Shown here one piece after another: positions 16,543 through 25,791 of a DNA stretch of 64,000 bases (position 1 is the stretch's first letter; every line of letters begins with the position of its first letter). The position numbers and the translations under genes are program-made. The notes under the pieces are model-generated. The model did no database searches, was not told the DNA's origin, and saw nothing but the letters and a program-made list of their open reading frames with translations. This DNA comes from Clostridiales bacterium (GTDB taxonomy: Bacteria; Bacillota; Clostridia; Christensenellales; UBA1242). The DNA lies in the NCBI GenBank assembly GCA_918292005.1, contig CAKJZJ010000005.1:47176-111175 (forward strand), read 5' to 3'.

Positions 16543-17562
16543 CTATTTAGTTTTGGTTTTCTTGGGTTTTGTCTCTTTTACTTTAGCAGGTTTTTCTGCT
16601 GTGACTGGTTTCTCTGCCTTGGCAGGTTTAGACTTGGTCGTTTTTGTCTTATTGGTAGATTTTTTAACCTTGGTGGTTTTTTTATCTTCTTTCATATAAT
16701 TATTGACGCTGAGTGCAATACCCAAAGCATCAGGTCCTATATGGCATGCCACACTCAGAGACAATGCATCTATAAAATGAAATTGCAGTTTTGGGAATGC
16801 AGTACGAATATCTGCTTCAAATCTTTTTGCTTCGGTATCTGAATATGTGTATGCCAAAGATATAGTCATACAGCCAGCATCATATTCTTTTTTAAATTCG
16901 GTCTCCAATTCTTTGCCTATCTGCTCGAGAACTTTTCTCTCGGCCTGCTTTACGCTCATAGCCATAGTGAATTTTTTAAATTCATCACCACGTGTATATA
17001 ATACTGGTTTGATTTTTAACATTTCACCTAGTACTGCTACTGCTGGAGATATTCTGCCACCTTTCTTTATATATTTCAAAGTATTGAGCACGATATAGAT
17101 AGATGCTTTGCCACGAGTCTGCTCTAGATATTTTTTGATATCTGCAGCACTTTTACCCTTTTTAACCATAGCAATGGCTTCCATTACACTTTCTTTTTGT
17201 GTAAGTGAAATTCTTTTATTATCTACTACATGTACTTTACCTTTAAACTTTTTAGCAGACGTGATAGAATTGGCACATGTACCACTCAGTCCACTGGACA
17301 TAGGTATATATACTATCTCATCATAATTTTTCAGCAATTCTTCCCAAGTCTCTACTAGATAAACCTGAGATGGTTGTGATGTCTTTACATCAGCATTATT
17401 TTTCAAAAACTCATAAAATTGCTCCTGCGAAATAGAAATATCTTCTAGATATTCTTCCCCATTAACAATTACTGGCATAGGAACAGCAAATATTCCTAAT
17501 TTTTTTGCTTCTTCCTGAGTGATTCCCGAATTGGAATCGGTCATTACAATTACTTTACTCAT
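16543..17562 (-). CDS. DegV family fatty-acid-binding protein with lysine-rich tail
   Basis: DegV proteins bind a fatty acid and act as the FakB subunit of fatty-acid kinase. Residues 1-280 follow the family: the TDSNSGI motif (residues 8-14), PSQVYLVETW, PMSSGLSGT near residue 95, and the RISPAVAVLGEMLKIKP region. A tail of about 55 residues then consists almost only of Lys, Thr, Pro, Ala, Ser and Glu. Such a tail is not part of DegV and looks like a disordered basic extension that might bind nucleic acid or membrane. AAGGGAAAG precedes the ATG. The gene is monocistronic; no fakA is in the window. Confidence 0.88.
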   Translation of the reverse strand: MSKVIVMTDSNSGITQEEAKKLGIFAVPMPVIVNGEEYLEDISISQEQFYEFLKNNADVKTSQPSQVYLVETWEELLKNYDEIVYIPMSSGLSGTCANSITSAKKFKGKVHVVDNKRISLTQKESVMEAIAMVKKGKSAADIKKYLEQTRGKASIYIVLNTLKYIKKGGRISPAVAVLGEMLKIKPVLYTRGDEFKKFTMAMSVKQAERKVLEQIGKELETEFKKEYDAGCMTISLAYTYSDTEAKRFEADIRTAFPKLQFHFIDALSLSVACHIGPDALGIALSVNNYMKEDKKTTKVKKSTNKTKTTKSKPAKAEKPVTAEKPAKVKETKPKKTKTK

Positions 17563-17644
17563 ATCTTTCCCTTACTAATAACTAATAATATAATAACAAA
17601 AAAGGTGTCATTATACAACAAAAACAAAATAAGTCATGAAAATA

Positions 17645-17674
17645 TTGCCTGCTCACACACAAATGTGCTACAAT
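17645..17674 (+). promoter_or_regulatory. promoter of the HD-domain gene
   Basis: TTGCCT at 17645-17650, 18-base spacer, TACAAT at 17669-17674; the transcript would start about 20 bases before the ATG at 17701. Confidence 0.55.
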
Positions 17675-17700
17675 ACAAAAAACGTAAATTGGAGACAAAT

Positions 17701-18387
17701 ATGTTAGAAAAACTAGATGAAATACTGCTAAGTCATGATGTAGTAAAAAATTTCCACAATGCATACAAAGACCATGATTTCAAAGAGTGGCTACTAGGCA
17801 TACTACCAGAGATAGAAAAATGTAAACTACAAGGTCAAGACAATCCATGGCATATATACAACTGTCTAGACCACATATTGCACTCAATAGAAGAAATAAA
17901 CAAACAAAGTATTCATCTAGACGAAAAAACTAGAAGAATGTTGGCATACATCATGCTACTACATGATATAGGCAAACCAGAGTCACACATACGTAGGTAT
18001 AGCAAAAAATATGGCAGAGAAGTAGATAGTTTTTTCGGGCACAATATAGCCAGCATGAAAATCGCAGGACGTGTGCTACCCGACCTAAATTTTAGTCCTG
18101 CACAAACAAATATTATGAAAAAACTCATAGAAGACCACGATATGTTTATGTTTATCACATTAGAGCCAGACGGTAATGAATTTCACCACGTACTATCGCC
18201 TGCACTAGTACAGGAACATATACATAAACTCAACGAATATGGAGATGGCAGACAACTTTTGCATTATCTAACAATGATAGGTCTGGCTGACAATATGGCT
18301 CAAAACCCAGCATTAACCGAACAATCTATAAAAACGGTAAAAACAATGCAGAATATGATTAATTACAATAAACAAAAAGAGATGTAA
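17701..18387 (+). CDS. HD-domain metal-dependent phosphohydrolase
   Basis: A 228-residue protein with the HD signature: an upstream His (IYNCLDH, about residue 58), the HD pair in LLHDIGK (about residue 84), a further HN (FFGHNIAS) and a distal Asp. It resembles HD domains of tRNA nucleotidyltransferase-related and RNA-processing hydrolases. Substrates of this stand-alone type are phosphate esters or nucleotides, not further defined. The ATG at 17701 is chosen because TTGGAGA lies 7 bases before it and because the promoter overlaps any earlier start. It is convergent with the PH-domain gene through a shared terminator. Confidence 0.8.
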   Translation: MLEKLDEILLSHDVVKNFHNAYKDHDFKEWLLGILPEIEKCKLQGQDNPWHIYNCLDHILHSIEEINKQSIHLDEKTRRMLAYIMLLHDIGKPESHIRRYSKKYGREVDSFFGHNIASMKIAGRVLPDLNFSPAQTNIMKKLIEDHDMFMFITLEPDGNEFHHVLSPALVQEHIHKLNEYGDGRQLLHYLTMIGLADNMAQNPALTEQSIKTVKTMQNMINYNKQKEM

Positions 18388-18401
18388 TCACATCTCTTTT
18401 T
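18374..18401. terminator. bidirectional terminator overlapping both stop codons
   Basis: Perfect stem AAAAAGAGATGT/ACATCTCTTTTT (18374-18385 with 18390-18401). It overlaps the HD gene stop and the 3' end of the convergent PH gene. Confidence 0.8.
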
Positions 18402-18966
18402 CATTATCCTGTATATTATCCGACTTGTTTATTCGTTTATTTTTAAATGCATCAATAGTACTTTTAATTTCCTTACATGTATCATATGGGGACAAAACAT
18501 GTGCAAATCTATATTGATTCATACCTATAGGGCTAGCCATACTACCGAATGTAATAGTGCCAGTATTTTTCCTGAGCATTTTATCTAGCAGACTAACATT
18601 AACATTCACTGCACCTATCATACCCATATCTAGACTTTTATAATCCACTCCAAATATACCCGAACGCACAATAAGTCGTTTATTGGTATATGCATAGCAT
18701 AGATTGTGATAATACACTGCAATAAGAATGCAAGACACAATAATTATGAAAACAAAAACACATAAAGGTATAAGCAAATATATACGATCAACTACATACC
18801 CATTTTCATCAGGTAAAAATATTGTCACACATGCCAATCCTACGAACCATATAAAAAACAATACCACTTTTAACAAAACCGAAAACCACATTTTGCTTTT
18901 TGATGGTTTAAACGTCTTAATGATTTTTTCATCATCATCTAGTACGACACTGAATAATTCTTCCAT
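18388..18966 (-). CDS. bacterial PH-domain (bPH2) membrane protein
   Basis: A 192-residue protein: a short cytoplasmic N-terminus, two membrane helices (about residues 27-50 and 63-88), then a bPH2 domain beginning with YAYTNKRLIVRSGIFG and continuing through the IGAVNVNVSLLDK and GTITFGS strands, as in YdbS/YdbT-like proteins. The family is implicated in envelope or cell-surface physiology; no substrate is known. The C-terminal 30 residues are charged. A GGGGG site precedes the ATG. Confidence 0.8.
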   Translation of the reverse strand: MEELFSVVLDDDEKIIKTFKPSKSKMWFSVLLKVVLFFIWFVGLACVTIFLPDENGYVVDRIYLLIPLCVFVFIIIVSCILIAVYYHNLCYAYTNKRLIVRSGIFGVDYKSLDMGMIGAVNVNVSLLDKMLRKNTGTITFGSMASPIGMNQYRFAHVLSPYDTCKEIKSTIDAFKNKRINKSDNIQDNEKEM

Positions 18967-19081
18967 AGTAATTCCCCCTACATTTTAATTATATAATTTT
19001 TTGGTAATACTATCAAACAATTCTAATAAAATTATGCACTCTATTCTCGGTAGACTTCGACATTATAACTCTACTAAACCC

Positions 19082-19110
19082 TTGCAATAAAAAATTTCTT
19101 TTGTTATAAT
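19082..19110 (+). promoter_or_regulatory. promoter predicting a leaderless mRNA (xre gene)
   Basis: TTGCAA at 19082-19087, 17-base spacer, TATAAT at 19105-19110; the ATG at 19118 follows after only 7 bases and no ribosome site is present. Confidence 0.65.
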
Positions 19111-19117
19111 ATGGCGT

Positions 19118-19744
19118 ATGGAAAATCTAAACAAAATAATTGCAAAAAATTTAATACACTACCGAACACAAGCCGGGCTGACGCAACTGGAACTAGCAGA
19201 GAAAATCAACTATTCGGATAAATCAATATCCAAATGGGAACGTGGAGATGGAATACCAGATGTGTACGTACTAGTAAACCTAGCAAAAATCTATGGAATA
19301 ACCGTAAACGACCTACTAGACGATAAAGATATAACAGAAATAGATGATGTCGTACCTATGGAAGCAAAAAATGGTAAAAAATTCTATATCACGCTACTCT
19401 CTATAGGACTGACATGGTTTGTAGCAACACTAGTTTATGCCATTCTATATATTATACCTAGCACCAAAGATTTTGCTTGGATATCATTCATATATGCCAT
19501 ACCAGTATCTGGCATAGTATTCCAAGTATTCAGTGCTATGTGGGGAAATCCACTAACCAATGTAATAGCATCATCTATTATTCTATGGGGGACATTGATA
19601 TCTATATGCATATCTTTCACTATTCACACAATATGGATAATATGTGTCGCTGGTGCAGTATTTGAATTACTCATCATAATATGGTTTATGTTCAGAAAAT
19701 ATATCAAAGAAAAATTTTTCAAAAAGGAAGATACAAATGAGTAA
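19118..19744 (+). CDS. XRE-family transcriptional regulator with membrane domain
   Basis: Residues 5-65 form a Cro/CI helix-turn-helix (GLTQLELAEKINYSDKSISK, with the recognition helix in the second half). A linker and about four hydrophobic helices follow, ending in a basic tail. Such membrane-tethered XRE proteins are common in Clostridia and are presumed to sense membrane or envelope conditions; the target is unknown. The promoter -10 lies 7 bases from the ATG, so the mRNA is probably leaderless. The downstream FAD dehydrogenase overlaps its 3' end by eight bases and is likely cotranscribed. Confidence 0.85.
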   Translation: MENLNKIIAKNLIHYRTQAGLTQLELAEKINYSDKSISKWERGDGIPDVYVLVNLAKIYGITVNDLLDDKDITEIDDVVPMEAKNGKKFYITLLSIGLTWFVATLVYAILYIIPSTKDFAWISFIYAIPVSGIVFQVFSAMWGNPLTNVIASSIILWGTLISICISFTIHTIWIICVAGAVFELLIIIWFMFRKYIKEKFFKKEDTNE

Positions 19745-21110
19745 ATTACTAATAATAGGTGCTGGTCCTGCGGGAATATTTACAGCACTAGAATTAATTA
19801 AGAAAAAAGCAAAATACGATATAACTATCATTGAACAAGGACATGCTGTAGAAAAAAGATTTTGCCCTAAGGTAAAGACACACGAATGTACACACTGTAA
19901 ACCATATTGCAATATTACATCTGGATTCAGTGGTGCTGGTGCATTCAGTGATGGAAAATTATCTCTAAAGTGCGAAGTCGGTGGAGACCTACCACAATTA
20001 ATCGGAGAAAATACTGCACAAGAATTGATAGACTATACCGACACAATATATCTAGAATTCGGAGCAGACAAACATATAGAAGGTGCAACCGAAACAGATG
20101 AAATAAGAGAAATCAGAAAGTCTGCCACAATTGCAGGACTAAAACTAGTGGACTGCCCTATTCGCCATCTAGGAACAGAGAAAGCACACCAATTATATTA
20201 TGATATAGAACAATATCTAATTGCACATGGAGTAACACTACTGACCGATAAAAACTGCAGTGACATAATCATAAAAGACAATGTGTGCGTAGGCGCCATC
20301 GTCGATGGCAAAGAAATAACTGCAGATATAGTAGTCGTAGCAACAGGTAGAAAAGGTGCAGACTGGCTAGATGAAATGTGCAGACAACATGGCATCGGTA
20401 GAGAAGCAGGAGTAGTAGATATAGGTGTCAGAGTAGAAGTAAGAAACGAAGTAATGGAGAAAGTAAACAAAGCATTGTATGAATCCAAATTGATTGGATG
20501 GCCACAACCTTTTGGCAATAAGGTACGCACTTTCTGTCAAAATCCTGGTGGTTTTGTGGCACAAGAGAACTACGACAACAACCTAGCTGTTGTAAATGGA
20601 CACAGTTACAAAGAACTAAAATCCAACAATACCAATCTAGCAATTCTATGTTCACACCATTTCACATACCCATTCGATGACCCTATCGCCTATGCTCAAA
20701 AAGTAGGTGAAGTCACCAATATGCTAGGTGATGGACACATACTAGTACAGAGACTAGGAGATATAAAAGTAGGCAAACGTACATGGCAAGAAGAACTCTC
20801 TAGATCAAATATAAAACCAACATTAACAGATGCTATAGCTGGAGATATAACTGCTGCCATACCATATAGGACAATGACCTGTATACTCAATTTCATAGAG
20901 ATGATGGATAAAGTCGTTCCGGGATTTGCTAGTAATGAAACCCTACTCTATGCACCAGAACTCAAATTCTATAGCAACAGAATCAAGATGGATAAAAACC
21001 TAAAGACTACTGTGAAAAATCTATACTGTTTAGGAGATGCTAGTGGCTGGACCAGAGGACTCATGATGGCTAGTGCTATGGGAGTATATATGGCTAGACA
21101 ATTAACATAA
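19737..21110 (+). CDS. FAD-dependent dehydrogenase (COG2509)
   Basis: A 457-residue flavoprotein of the COG2509 type. The N-terminal Rossmann motif is GAGPAG (residues 8-13); a conserved cysteine cluster (CPKVKTHECTHCKPYC) is followed by the family's FSGAGAFSDGKL segment; a C-terminal FAD motif GDASGWTRGL ends near residue 440. The physiological substrate is unknown; the cysteines suggest a metal or redox site. AAGGA lies within the 3' end of the xre gene, and the start overlaps that gene by eight bases. Confidence 0.87.
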   Translation: MSKLLIIGAGPAGIFTALELIKKKAKYDITIIEQGHAVEKRFCPKVKTHECTHCKPYCNITSGFSGAGAFSDGKLSLKCEVGGDLPQLIGENTAQELIDYTDTIYLEFGADKHIEGATETDEIREIRKSATIAGLKLVDCPIRHLGTEKAHQLYYDIEQYLIAHGVTLLTDKNCSDIIIKDNVCVGAIVDGKEITADIVVVATGRKGADWLDEMCRQHGIGREAGVVDIGVRVEVRNEVMEKVNKALYESKLIGWPQPFGNKVRTFCQNPGGFVAQENYDNNLAVVNGHSYKELKSNNTNLAILCSHHFTYPFDDPIAYAQKVGEVTNMLGDGHILVQRLGDIKVGKRTWQEELSRSNIKPTLTDAIAGDITAAIPYRTMTCILNFIEMMDKVVPGFASNETLLYAPELKFYSNRIKMDKNLKTTVKNLYCLGDASGWTRGLMMASAMGVYMARQLT

Positions 21111-21114
21111 TAAT

Positions 21115-21147
21115 AAAAAAGATAGGACGAAATGTCTTATCTTTTTT
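21115..21147 (+). terminator. intrinsic terminator after the FAD dehydrogenase gene
   Basis: Stem AAAGATAGGAC/GTCTTATCTTT around a five-base loop (21118-21128 with 21134-21144), with T-run; also usable on the minus strand. Confidence 0.75.
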
Positions 21148-21159
21148 ATTCTCTATTAT

Positions 21160-22047
21160 TTACATTGCTGGTACAGCAGCAGAAGATCTCGCATAAAGTT
21201 TTTGATTGGCTAGTGCAAAATATAAGTTTGCGATAGCTTCTCTTTCCGATTGACTCAATGTCTCTTGTTTTTTAGGCGATTCTACAGTTTCTTCCATTTG
21301 TGCACGAATTACAAATAATATATCTTGATACAAATTGGATTTTCTATTTTTCAGTAATTTATTTATACTAGTATCTCCTAGATAACTACACAATGCATTA
21401 TCTATCGCCCAGAACATACTATCAACAAATTTTCTGGTATGAGACTCTGTTGTCCTAGGCTGATAGGAGAATAAATCTTCATACGAAAGTAGTGACTTCG
21501 CAGGTTCTCCCAATTTAGATACCAATTCCCTACAATTACCTAGAGTCCTACGCAGAACATCACATACATTCTCTAATTCTCCATTTTGAACGTATATTAG
21601 GAAATTGTCTTTTCTAGTATCTGGACTATCTGCTGTAATAAATTTAAAATTATATGGGTATGTATTAGGCATTTGGGAATATTCTTCAATGAGTTTTTTA
21701 TAGAGAGTAAGTCTACTCTCATAATCTGGTAGATTCAAATATATGGCACCGGTTACTTCATTTTTATTGAAATATTTAGAAGTAGCACATTCAAAGTATC
21801 TGGCATCATCCTGGGCATACTGCATCCATGATTCTTGTCCTAGTCCCCTAGCATCATTTAATTGCTGTGCCTTATTTGCACTAGGTGAGACATAGTCCAT
21901 TTTACCCCGGACTTCATCATTGATAATATTATACATTCTACTCCTAGCATCTAAACCCGGGTAGACATTGGCATCTATGTATTTTGTCAATACCTGTGCC
22001 ACAAATTTATCTAATTCACCTTTTTTACTTAAAATATCATCTACCAT
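21160..22047 (-). CDS. hypothetical protein (weak HopA1-like pattern)
   Basis: A 295-residue soluble protein with no signal or membrane helix. I do not recognise it securely. Residues about 85-150 carry a pattern of a Tyr-Leu-Asn strand, a Leu/Tyr-rich helix, an FKF strand and an R/K-D-N-F-L-IYV strand that loosely resembles the HopA1-effector fold, also found in non-pathogens; this is inference only. The start at 22047 is chosen because GGGGAAGGATG precedes that ATG. It stands alone between the FAD dehydrogenase and the glucosidase. Confidence 0.5.
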   Translation of the reverse strand: MVDDILSKKGELDKFVAQVLTKYIDANVYPGLDARSRMYNIINDEVRGKMDYVSPSANKAQQLNDARGLGQESWMQYAQDDARYFECATSKYFNKNEVTGAIYLNLPDYESRLTLYKKLIEEYSQMPNTYPYNFKFITADSPDTRKDNFLIYVQNGELENVCDVLRRTLGNCRELVSKLGEPAKSLLSYEDLFSYQPRTTESHTRKFVDSMFWAIDNALCSYLGDTSINKLLKNRKSNLYQDILFVIRAQMEETVESPKKQETLSQSEREAIANLYFALANQKLYARSSAAVPAM

Positions 22048-22108
22048 ATTTTCATCCTTCCCCAATTTTTCATTATAATGTAATTATATTCCCATTTTTC
22101 ATTTATTT

Positions 22109-23692
22109 TTACATTTTTGCCACAGCAACACAATATGGTTTCATTAGGTTATTGCTAATTTTAATATTTGAATACAATATTTCACTGCATTCTATAGGAG
22201 CGACATCATCAGACAGATTAGCAATTACCAAATACTTTTCCGAACCATGTTTTAATACATATCCTACTATTCCTTTTTTATAAATAAATTGATATTTACC
22301 ATATCTAATTGCTTGTGAGAGTGTTTTTCTCACATTCAATATTTTACGATATTCATTTAATATTGATTTTTCATCAGATTCTTCATTTTCTACGCAAACC
22401 CTTTCATCTTCTATAATATGAAACCATGGTTTATGTTTAGAAAAACCTGTATTTTTTGTAGTATTCCACGGCATAATAGTTCTAGCATTATCTCTAGAGC
22501 AATCTTTCAATTTTTTCAAGGTACGGAGTTTATTGCTAGCATTATCATATTCCATATGAGCATGTATGTCCGAAAAATCTTCTATATCATGAAATTCATA
22601 ATTGTCTACACCCAATTCTTCGCCATTGTATATAATAGGTGTACCTTTCAGCATATACATAAGTACTGCTAAACACAAGTATGCATTTTTATGATTTCTC
22701 TCACCCTTTACCCTACTCATTAGTCTAGGATAGTCATGATTATTCCAAAATACTACCGACCAGCCTAGTTTTTCTGATAAAGTATTTTTAGTCTTCAGAG
22801 CCTTAATCAATTTTTTACGATCAATAGTATGAACATCGGTAAAAACATCTGTTTGTTCAAAACTAAATACCATATCCAATTCTTGTCTAGTAGTATATTT
22901 CAGTAAATCTCTACTACTAGGATTGCCACCTAATTCACCCATTGTAACTAGGTCGTATTTTGCAAAAGATTTATTGAATACCTGTAAATATTTATGTGTA
23001 TTAGGCATATTAGAGAACAATTTGTAAGATTTTGTCTCATTTTTTGCATTTTTGAAAGATAAATCCTTACCTATATGTGCAATCGCATCCACCCTAAAGC
23101 CATCTACACCGAGTTTTCCATAGTACTCTATAACTTTCTGCATCTCTTTAATAGCAGTTGGGGATTCATAATTTATGTCGGGCATCTTCTCTGCAAATAA
23201 ACGCAAATAGTATTGATTTCTTTCTTCAGAATATTTCCATGCCGTACCACTAAAGAAAGATTGCCAATTATTAGGTGGTACCATAGTTCCATTGACTACA
23301 TTACCATCCACCCAATAATAAAAATCTTTATATGGTGGTATTCTATTTTTACTTTTGATGAACCATTCACATTCGTCAGATGTATGATTCATTACCAGGT
23401 CTATTACAACTTTTAAGCCTTTTTCGTGGGCTATTTGGATTAATTCTTGCAAATCTTCATTAGTACCATACGACTGATCTACCATATAATAATTACGTAT
23501 GTCGTATCCATTATCTATCATTGGGGAATCGTAGAATGGGGTAATCCATATAAAATTTGCACCCAAATTGGAAATATAATCTAATTTATTAATTATTCCC
23601 CTTAGGTCTCCTATACCATCATTATTAGAATCACTAAAACTCCTAATGTATATCTGATAACCTATGGCATCTTTTTTCCAAAATTCATCCAT
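22109..23692 (-). CDS. GH13 alpha-glucosidase (oligo-1,6-glucosidase/trehalose-6-P hydrolase group)
   Basis: A cytoplasmic glycoside hydrolase of family 13, about 527 residues. It begins with the typical DAIGYQIYIRSFSDSNNDGIGD region and shows all four GH13 conserved regions: DLVMNHTS, DGFRVDAI (nucleophile Asp), the acid Glu in TMGELGG, and NNHDYPR (transition-state Asp). The substrate could be isomaltose, maltose-type oligosaccharides or trehalose-6-phosphate; sequence alone does not decide. The ATG at 23692 is chosen with GGGG 8 bases upstream. No sugar transporter is adjacent. Confidence 0.9.
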   Translation of the reverse strand: MDEFWKKDAIGYQIYIRSFSDSNNDGIGDLRGIINKLDYISNLGANFIWITPFYDSPMIDNGYDIRNYYMVDQSYGTNEDLQELIQIAHEKGLKVVIDLVMNHTSDECEWFIKSKNRIPPYKDFYYWVDGNVVNGTMVPPNNWQSFFSGTAWKYSEERNQYYLRLFAEKMPDINYESPTAIKEMQKVIEYYGKLGVDGFRVDAIAHIGKDLSFKNAKNETKSYKLFSNMPNTHKYLQVFNKSFAKYDLVTMGELGGNPSSRDLLKYTTRQELDMVFSFEQTDVFTDVHTIDRKKLIKALKTKNTLSEKLGWSVVFWNNHDYPRLMSRVKGERNHKNAYLCLAVLMYMLKGTPIIYNGEELGVDNYEFHDIEDFSDIHAHMEYDNASNKLRTLKKLKDCSRDNARTIMPWNTTKNTGFSKHKPWFHIIEDERVCVENEESDEKSILNEYRKILNVRKTLSQAIRYGKYQFIYKKGIVGYVLKHGSEKYLVIANLSDDVAPIECSEILYSNIKISNNLMKPYCVAVAKM

Positions 23693-23734
23693 GACGAGTA
23701 CCCCATTCATCATCTATATTAGAACATTCTAACA

Positions 23735-23772
23735 AAAAACATTCAGGTTGGCAAATCCTGAATGCAAGTTTT
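23735..23772. terminator. bidirectional terminator after the ABC exporter genes
   Basis: Perfect 8-bp stem CATTCAGG/CCTGAATG (23740-23747 with 23757-23764) with an A-run on the left (T-run for the minus-strand ABC operon) and a T-run on the right. Confidence 0.8.
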
Positions 23773-23804
23773 TTAATTTTTTTGCATAAATATACATTTT
23801 GATA

Positions 23805-25784
23805 TTATGTTGCACTGAATTGACTATTGTAGAGAGCATAGTAGAAACCCTTATTGGCTATTAATTGTTTGTGTGTGCCCTGCTCTATGATATTACCCTT
23901 ATTCATAACCAATATGAGATCTGAATTCACAATAGTAGATAGCCTATGTGCCACAACAAAACTAGTTCTACCCTCCATAATTTTATCAAAAGCTTCTTGA
24001 ATAAGCATCTCGGTACGTGTGTCTATATTGCTAGTTGCCTCGTCTAGAATAAGCATTGGTGGCTTGGCTAGCATAATTCTCGCTATACAGAGTAATTGTT
24101 TCTGTCCTTGAGACAGATTGTCCCCACTCTCAGAAATCATGGTATCATAGCCTTGTGGAAGCGTCTGTATAAATTCGTGAACATGCGCCATTTTGGCTGC
24201 AGCAACCACTTCTTCGAAAGTTGCTTCTGGCTTGCCATACGCAATATTGTCCCTAATAGTACTATTAAATAACCAAGTATCCTGTAATACCATGCCATAC
24301 TTACTACGCATACTGGCTCTAGTTAATTCATAAATACTTTTACCGGATATTTTAATATCTCCCGAATTCGCATCATAAAATCTCATCAGCAGATTGATAA
24401 GTGTACTTTTACCACAACCAGTAGGGCCGACAATTGCAACACGTTGCCCAGGTTTAACCGAAATATTTAGATCCTGTATAAGTGGTTTATTCTCCACATA
24501 AGAGAAATTGACATTCTCTACATCCACACTACCATCACATTTGGTTAGTACAATATTGCCCTCGTCACTAGGCTCATCTTCCAATTGCAAGACATTACAT
24601 ACCCTTTTAGCCGATGCAAATGCAGTCTGAATATCTGACACCACGTCACTAATATCATTGAAAGGTTTTATGTATTTATTAGCATACGACAGAAGCACCG
24701 ACACATTACCTATGGTCATGGTTCCACCTATAGCTTTTAGACATCCCAAAATCGCAACCAAAGCATATATAGTACCATTGATAAATCTAGAACAAGGTGC
24801 AGTCAGTGTCGAATAGAAAACAGCCTTTTCCGAATGTTCTGCCAAAGCATCATTCAATTTCTTAAACTTTTCTACACTTCTTTCTTCATAACCAAATGAC
24901 AAAACTACTTTTTGATTACCCAGATACTCTACAATATGACCACTGAGATCACCAATGGCCTTTGCTTTACGAGTGAAATATTTATTGGATTTAATAACTA
25001 TTATTGCCGTAACTGCTATAGATATAGGTGTCAATGCAACAATAATTATAGCAATAGACACATTGATTTTAAACATGAATACAACTACCAAAACAATGGA
25101 TACTAGAGCATCAAATCCAGTTGTTATTCCCTCTAAAAATCCCGTCGTTATATTCGCTACATCATTAATCATTCTGGACTGCAAGTCACCATGACTAGTT
25201 CTATCTAGATATTTTAGTGGTACTTTATTTAATTTTTTAAACAAAGCATCACGAATAGATTTATCTGTCCTAAATGATACAACATTTTCAAAATAATTAA
25301 CTAACCATTTAAAAATTGCAAAACCTATAGCACATAATACCAACTGAATAATTCTAAGATTGAGTCCTGCAAAATCCACACCACCAGGTCCCACCAGGCA
25401 GTCAATACCACTACCGATTAGGACAGGAATGAGAACTTCAAACACACTATTAATTACTGCACAAATTAATGCCAAAACCAAAAATCCACTATGTGGTTTT
25501 ATGAATTTGATTATTTGTTTGAGAATACCACGACTATTCCTAAAAGAACGGATTTTTTCAATTCTAGGCTTGTTTTTATCTAGAATAATAGTTGGATCTT
25601 CTATAGACTGTTTCTTTTCATCAGTTGGGGTAAAAGTATTCTTGACTCCTTTATACTCACTAGATATTGGTTTATAAATCTCTGGAGCAGGATTTATTTT
25701 ATCTTGATTACCTAATTGATTAGGCAAATCGGCTATCTCTTTTTTCAATTCGGCTTTGGTTATTTTTATATTTTTATTTTCCAT
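23805..25784 (-). CDS. ABC exporter half-transporter, catalytic-site-competent subunit
   Basis: A 659-residue fused permease-ATPase of the multidrug/lipid exporter type. An unusual 85-residue hydrophilic N-terminal extension precedes six helices (about 90-370). The ATPase has Walker A GPTGCGKS, signature NLSQGQKQ, Walker B LILDEATSNID with the catalytic Glu, and the H-loop His in VAHRLSTI. It lies 7 bases after its partner and forms a heterodimer with it by analogy with TM287/288 and YheH/YheI. The substrate is unknown. Confidence 0.92.
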   Translation of the reverse strand: MENKNIKITKAELKKEIADLPNQLGNQDKINPAPEIYKPISSEYKGVKNTFTPTDEKKQSIEDPTIILDKNKPRIEKIRSFRNSRGILKQIIKFIKPHSGFLVLALICAVINSVFEVLIPVLIGSGIDCLVGPGGVDFAGLNLRIIQLVLCAIGFAIFKWLVNYFENVVSFRTDKSIRDALFKKLNKVPLKYLDRTSHGDLQSRMINDVANITTGFLEGITTGFDALVSIVLVVVFMFKINVSIAIIIVALTPISIAVTAIIVIKSNKYFTRKAKAIGDLSGHIVEYLGNQKVVLSFGYEERSVEKFKKLNDALAEHSEKAVFYSTLTAPCSRFINGTIYALVAILGCLKAIGGTMTIGNVSVLLSYANKYIKPFNDISDVVSDIQTAFASAKRVCNVLQLEDEPSDEGNIVLTKCDGSVDVENVNFSYVENKPLIQDLNISVKPGQRVAIVGPTGCGKSTLINLLMRFYDANSGDIKISGKSIYELTRASMRSKYGMVLQDTWLFNSTIRDNIAYGKPEATFEEVVAAAKMAHVHEFIQTLPQGYDTMISESGDNLSQGQKQLLCIARIMLAKPPMLILDEATSNIDTRTEMLIQEAFDKIMEGRTSFVVAHRLSTIVNSDLILVMNKGNIIEQGTHKQLIANKGFYYALYNSQFSAT

Positions 25785-25791
25785 AATTCAC

